DNA from: Clostridia bacterium
GTDB lineage: Bacteria; Bacillota; Clostridia; UBA1212
Reading direction: 5' to 3'
NCBI GenBank assembly: GCA_017625675.1
Contig: JAGAKK010000065.1
Span: forward strand, 1 to 34,955
Length of the DNA: 34,955 nucleotides
Below the pieces are notes generated by a model. That model did not search any database and was not told the DNA's origin. It saw only the letters and a list, made by a program, of their open reading frames with translations. Of the stretch, positions 32,028-34,955 are shown one piece after another. The first letter of the stretch is position 1, and each line of letters begins with the position of its first letter. Made by a program: the position numbers and the translations under genes.

Positions 32028-32663
32028 TTGAAAAAAATATTGGAGAGCAAGGTTCTTGCCGTGTTGACAGCGGCGCTCATTTTGCTTATTGCGGTTGCCC
32101 TCGTTGCAAACGAATCGCGAAAAAGAGCCGGTCAGGTGTCATTATCGGCCCAAGGAGAGATGACCGTCACACTGCCCAAAGGCTTTCAATCAGAAAAAGA
32201 CCCCTTGTCGGGGCAAGGGGAAAACGTTTTTCTATACAATTTTAACGGACTCCGGCAGAACGAAAACCAGGGAAGCACCCTTGCAGTTCCAGTCAGCGGC
32301 TACATAAGGGCAGCCTACCTGAGAAAGCCGTTGCACCAATACCTTAGCGACTCGGAGCAATACCGCTCCGCCGCGATTTATGACCTAAAAAAAACAACCG
32401 TCGTTGCCGACGGTGTGCAAGGTTATCAATGGAAATACAAAATAAAAAAAGACGATGGCAATTTCATTATCGTCAATGACGCTTTCTTTTCGGGCATTGA
32501 CAAGTTCTACACATTGCACTTTTCAGCCGTTGCCGACAATAAAAACAGCGCCGAAAACACCCTGATACAAGGCGCTCTCGACGCAGTTTACGAAGAAACT
32601 CTCAATTCAATTATTTTTGAGGACTCTGTCCAAAGCGGCAAACTTCTCGAATGGTACAGTTAG
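32028..32663 (+). CDS. Membrane-anchored hypothetical protein
   Basis: The 211-residue protein has one N-terminal membrane segment (about 8-28, VLAVLTAALILLIAVALVA) preceded by Lys residues, so the rest should lie outside the cytoplasm. I do not recognise the family. The soluble part opens with a strand-like SLSAQGEMTVTLPKGFQ, has the GENVFLYNF and VQGYQWKYKIKKDDGNFIIV strands, and looks all-beta with a helix near the end. The start is a TTG with only a modest AGGTG upstream. It follows spoVM on the same strand and overlaps the 3' end of nth by 53 bases tail to tail. A sporulation role is only a guess from position. Confidence 0.6.
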   Translation: MKKILESKVLAVLTAALILLIAVALVANESRKRAGQVSLSAQGEMTVTLPKGFQSEKDPLSGQGENVFLYNFNGLRQNENQGSTLAVPVSGYIRAAYLRKPLHQYLSDSEQYRSAAIYDLKKTTVVADGVQGYQWKYKIKKDDGNFIIVNDAFFSGIDKFYTLHFSAVADNKNSAENTLIQGALDAVYEETLNSIIFEDSVQSGKLLEWYS

Positions 32664-33255
32664 CGCAATCCGGCTTCCTTGCATTGCAAACGGCCCTGCC
32701 GTGAAGGACAATCTGATGACAGAACCTTCCGCTCTTTTTAGGGGGCAACAACTCCCTCAGGTCCATCTCAATTTTCACAGGGTCTGTGTGCTCGGTAAGA
32801 CCTATCCTGCCGCAAAGCCTTATGCAATGGGTATCCACCACGTAGGAGGGCTGCCCGAAAGCATCACCCAACACCAGATTTGCCGTTTTTCTGCCCACAC
32901 CTGCCAGCGCAGTAAGCTCCTCCATTGTGTCAGGCACCTTGCCGCCGTGATGCTCAAGAAGAGCAATGCAGCAATCCTTTATGTTCTGCGCCTTGGCCCT
33001 GTAAAAACCTGTTGACTTTATATACTCCTCAATCTCGGAAACCTCCGCCTCCGCAAAAGCCTTGCAATCCGGAAATCTCTCAAAAAGCGCAGGAGTCACC
33101 ATATTCACCCTTGCATCGGTACATTGGGCGGAAAGTCTTGTGCTAATAAGAAGCTGCAAAGGGTCATCGTATTTCAGAGAACACTCCGCCTCAGGATACA
33201 ATTTGTCAAATTCCTCGATAATAAACGGAATTTTTGCCTTCGCACCTTTCTTCAT
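32611..33255 (-). CDS. nth: Endonuclease III (Nth)
   Basis: This DNA glycosylase/AP lyase removes oxidised pyrimidines in base excision repair. The 214-residue protein has the helix-hairpin-helix LAGVGRKTAN with catalytic Lys123 and the conserved Asp141 in VVDTHCIRLCGR. The four iron-sulfur cysteines follow the exact C-x6-C-x2-C-x5-C spacing in CNARKPDCANCTIREVC. Length is standard. It follows htrA by 27 bases with a GAGG-type ribosome binding site, so they form one unit. Its last 53 bases overlap the end of the converging membrane-protein gene. Confidence 0.97.
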   Translation of the reverse strand: MKKGAKAKIPFIIEEFDKLYPEAECSLKYDDPLQLLISTRLSAQCTDARVNMVTPALFERFPDCKAFAEAEVSEIEEYIKSTGFYRAKAQNIKDCCIALLEHHGGKVPDTMEELTALAGVGRKTANLVLGDAFGQPSYVVDTHCIRLCGRIGLTEHTDPVKIEMDLRELLPPKKSGRFCHQIVLHGRAVCNARKPDCANCTIREVCRFGQSPQK

Positions 33256-33282
33256 TCTGACCTCTTCTCCTTGCCGCTTTTC

Positions 33283-34821
33283 TTACTCGGCCTCGCCGAG
33301 AATTACTTTGTAATTTTTATATTCGCCCTTGCCGATAACGGAATTGTAGCAATACACCTTCAAGGTTATCTCGTCACCGGGCTTATATTTTCCAAGTTCT
33401 TCCTTAAGCTCGCTGTAACTTTTGATCTCCACACCATTGAATTCCGTGATAATGGAGCTTGACTCAATGCCTGCCTCGTCAGCCGCAGAGCCCTTTGCAA
33501 CCTCCTCTATCCAAACACCTGCAGGAAGCCCCGACGCCTTCGCCTCGGTTTCGTTGTACAGTGTATTTACGGTAATTCCAAGAACAGGACGGGAAATCTT
33601 TCCGTTTTCTTTAAGCTCATCAATAATTTCCACAACGGTATCGGAAGAAATTGCAAACCCCATTCCCTCATAGCCGTTTGCCACTATTTTAAGGAAACAT
33701 ATACCGATAAGCTTGCCCTCTCTGTTAAGCAGGGCGCCACCGCTGTTTCCGGGGTTAATGGCGGTATTTGTCTGGATAAGGTCATAGGCAATGCCCGTGT
33801 CCGTGCTGACCTCACGATTAAGTCCGCTGATAATTCCGTCGCTGAGAGAATTCATAAATTCAAGTCCGCCGGGGCTTCCGATGGCATATACCTTGTCGCC
33901 CACGTTGAGCGTCTCTGAAGATACAACCTCAACGGGTGTAAGATTTTCGCCGCTGACCTTAATAAGGGCAAGGTCTGTGGTTTCATCAGAGCCTACAATC
34001 TGCGCCTTTACGTAGGTGCTGAGTGTGGTATCAAAATACACTCTTATCTCGTATCCTGCCGCAAGATTTCCGGACCTTCCTATAGCTTCCGCAATAACGT
34101 GGTGGTTTGTAATAATGTAACCGTCCGCTGTATACACAACTCCGGAGCCTTCTCCCACGATAGCCTTTTCGTTCTCGCGCCACGCAGCACCCGAAGTGGA
34201 TGCAACAACTCTTATTCCCACAATGGACTGATTGCACTTTGCGTAAACTGCAGCCGCAAGATCCTCAACGTCACCCTCAATATTGATAGTAACGTCACTT
34301 CCGCCGGGCACTACGGTTTCTCCAACAATAGTATCCACAGGCTTCGAGGTAACAACGTCATCCTCCGCCTTGTCGCCAACGGCATATTTTGACATCAACG
34401 ACTCCACAATAGTCTTGCCGCCGGAAGGCATTTTCACAACAAACAGCGCCGCTATGGCCAATGCAACCACGATAATGCTTACCACCGCGGAAATACCGAT
34501 ACACGCACCTGCAGAAAGTCCTGCCTTTTTGTTCCGAGCCTCAACCTTCTTTCGTTGCTTCTCGGCCTTCACCGCCCTCATATATTCCTCTTTCATACGC
34601 TGGCTCACAGCCTCAGCCTCAAGAACCGCTGCCTTTTTTCTCTCAATATCCTCAGCAAGATCCTCTTCTTCATCAAAAAAGCCTGCATCCTCGGCCACAG
34701 TCTCTGCGACAACATCCTCTGCAATCACTTCATCAGCAACTGCCTCATCGGCAATCGGCTCCTCTGCAAGGGGCTTCTCTTCCGATGCGAAAACGTCCTT
34801 AAAAATATTTTGTTCTTCCAT
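33283..34821 (-). CDS. HtrA/DegP-type membrane serine protease
   Basis: The 512-residue S1C protease handles misfolded envelope proteins. The N-terminal 100 residues are acidic, then a charged coiled-coil-like stretch, probably cytoplasmic; one membrane segment (about 103-128) follows; the protease domain (about 185-395) has His241 in TNHHVI, Asp283 in TTDLALIKV and Ser360 in NPGNSGGALLN; a single PDZ domain (about 415-505) ends the protein. This is the usual Firmicute HtrA layout with a longer than average cytoplasmic tail. GGAGG lies 8 bases before the ATG, and a promoter (TTGCAA-N17-TATAAT) is upstream. The S41 protease at 13726-15240 has a similar acidic N-terminal tail. Confidence 0.95.
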   Translation of the reverse strand: MEEQNIFKDVFASEEKPLAEEPIADEAVADEVIAEDVVAETVAEDAGFFDEEEDLAEDIERKKAAVLEAEAVSQRMKEEYMRAVKAEKQRKKVEARNKKAGLSAGACIGISAVVSIIVVALAIAALFVVKMPSGGKTIVESLMSKYAVGDKAEDDVVTSKPVDTIVGETVVPGGSDVTINIEGDVEDLAAAVYAKCNQSIVGIRVVASTSGAAWRENEKAIVGEGSGVVYTADGYIITNHHVIAEAIGRSGNLAAGYEIRVYFDTTLSTYVKAQIVGSDETTDLALIKVSGENLTPVEVVSSETLNVGDKVYAIGSPGGLEFMNSLSDGIISGLNREVSTDTGIAYDLIQTNTAINPGNSGGALLNREGKLIGICFLKIVANGYEGMGFAISSDTVVEIIDELKENGKISRPVLGITVNTLYNETEAKASGLPAGVWIEEVAKGSAADEAGIESSSIITEFNGVEIKSYSELKEELGKYKPGDEITLKVYCYNSVIGKGEYKNYKVILGEAE

Positions 34822-34898
34822 TTAATAATCCTCCAAATTTATAAACAAAGAATATGTTTTCATTATACAAAAGAACTTTAAAAAATCCTGTAAAAATA

Positions 34899-34927
34899 AT
34901 TATACATATTTCCCACCCATATTGCAA
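34899..34927 (-). promoter_or_regulatory. htrA-nth promoter
   Basis: TTGCAA (34922-34927), a 17-base spacer and a perfect TATAAT (34899-34904) lie on the minus strand, about 80 bases before the ATG. A second TATAAT closer to the gene lacks a good -35. Confidence 0.65.
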
Positions 34928-34930
34928 GAG

Positions 34931-34955
34931 GGATGCACCAGGGGGACAGACATCC
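34931..34955. repeat. CACCAGGGGGACAG element cut by the window edge
   Basis: GCACCAGGGGGACAGAC (34935-34951) is identical to the arm at 6568-6584. It is enclosed by GGATG/CATCC (34931-34935 and 34951-34955). The second arm presumably lies beyond the window. Confidence 0.75.

Noticed and set aside
31752..32080. Overlapping 75- and 104-codon ORFs on both strands around spoVM
   Set aside because: No family features or good ribosome binding sites; the plus-strand frame crosses the palindrome edge and spoVM explains the coding signal.

Overview
The window looks like a chromosomal segment of an anaerobic, spore-forming Firmicute of class Clostridia. The evidence is a tiny spoVM gene, a YjzC-like small protein, an FtsEX/HtrA/S41-protease envelope set, GTP-type PEP carboxykinase, a dockerin-bearing secreted protein and a type II-A CRISPR locus. 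I would not name a genus from sequence alone. Nearly all genes lie on the minus strand. The exceptions are an alpha/beta hydrolase, an amidohydrolase, spoVM with an unknown membrane protein, and the tracrRNA.

Region 1 (1-6.5 kb) is a complete type II-A CRISPR-Cas system read leftward: cas9-cas1-cas2-csn2, each pair joined by a 4-base ATGA overlap, then leader and array (only two full repeats are in the window). The tracrRNA is divergent from cas9 and has its own strong promoter, three hairpins and a terminator. Region 2 (6.5-9.5 kb) holds palindromic repeats, a YjzC-like gene, glmM and an IS200-type insertion sequence. Region 3 (9.5-20.5 kb) is mostly housekeeping: pckG, a DUF6809-like protein, a hydrolase, then the leftward block regulator (PucR/CdaR type)-ftsE-ftsX-S41 protease-methyltransferase, an MsmX/UgpC-type ABC ATPase and a metal-dependent amidohydrolase. 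An AT-rich AAA/DUF4143 ATPase follows.

Region 4 (21.8-28.5 kb) is the most distinctive part: three tandem paralogous secreted proteins that share signal peptide, CHAP domain and SH3 domain but end differently. Two have a Pro/Thr-rich stalk and a hydrophobic C-terminal anchor; the third has a dockerin-like tail. Each has its own recognisable promoter, and two show clear terminators, so they look independently expressed rather than an operon. Region 5 (28.5-35 kb) holds a GNAT acetyltransferase, the serC-serA serine pathway pair behind a near-consensus promoter, spoVM, an unknown membrane-anchored protein, and the htrA-nth pair.

GC-rich palindromic elements built on two cores (GTGACAGGGG and CACCAGGGGGACAGAC) recur in at least five intergenic gaps. 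Two are about 130-140 bp composites with a shared internal 18-base module. Functional calls come from recognised motifs in translated sequence. No database search was run.
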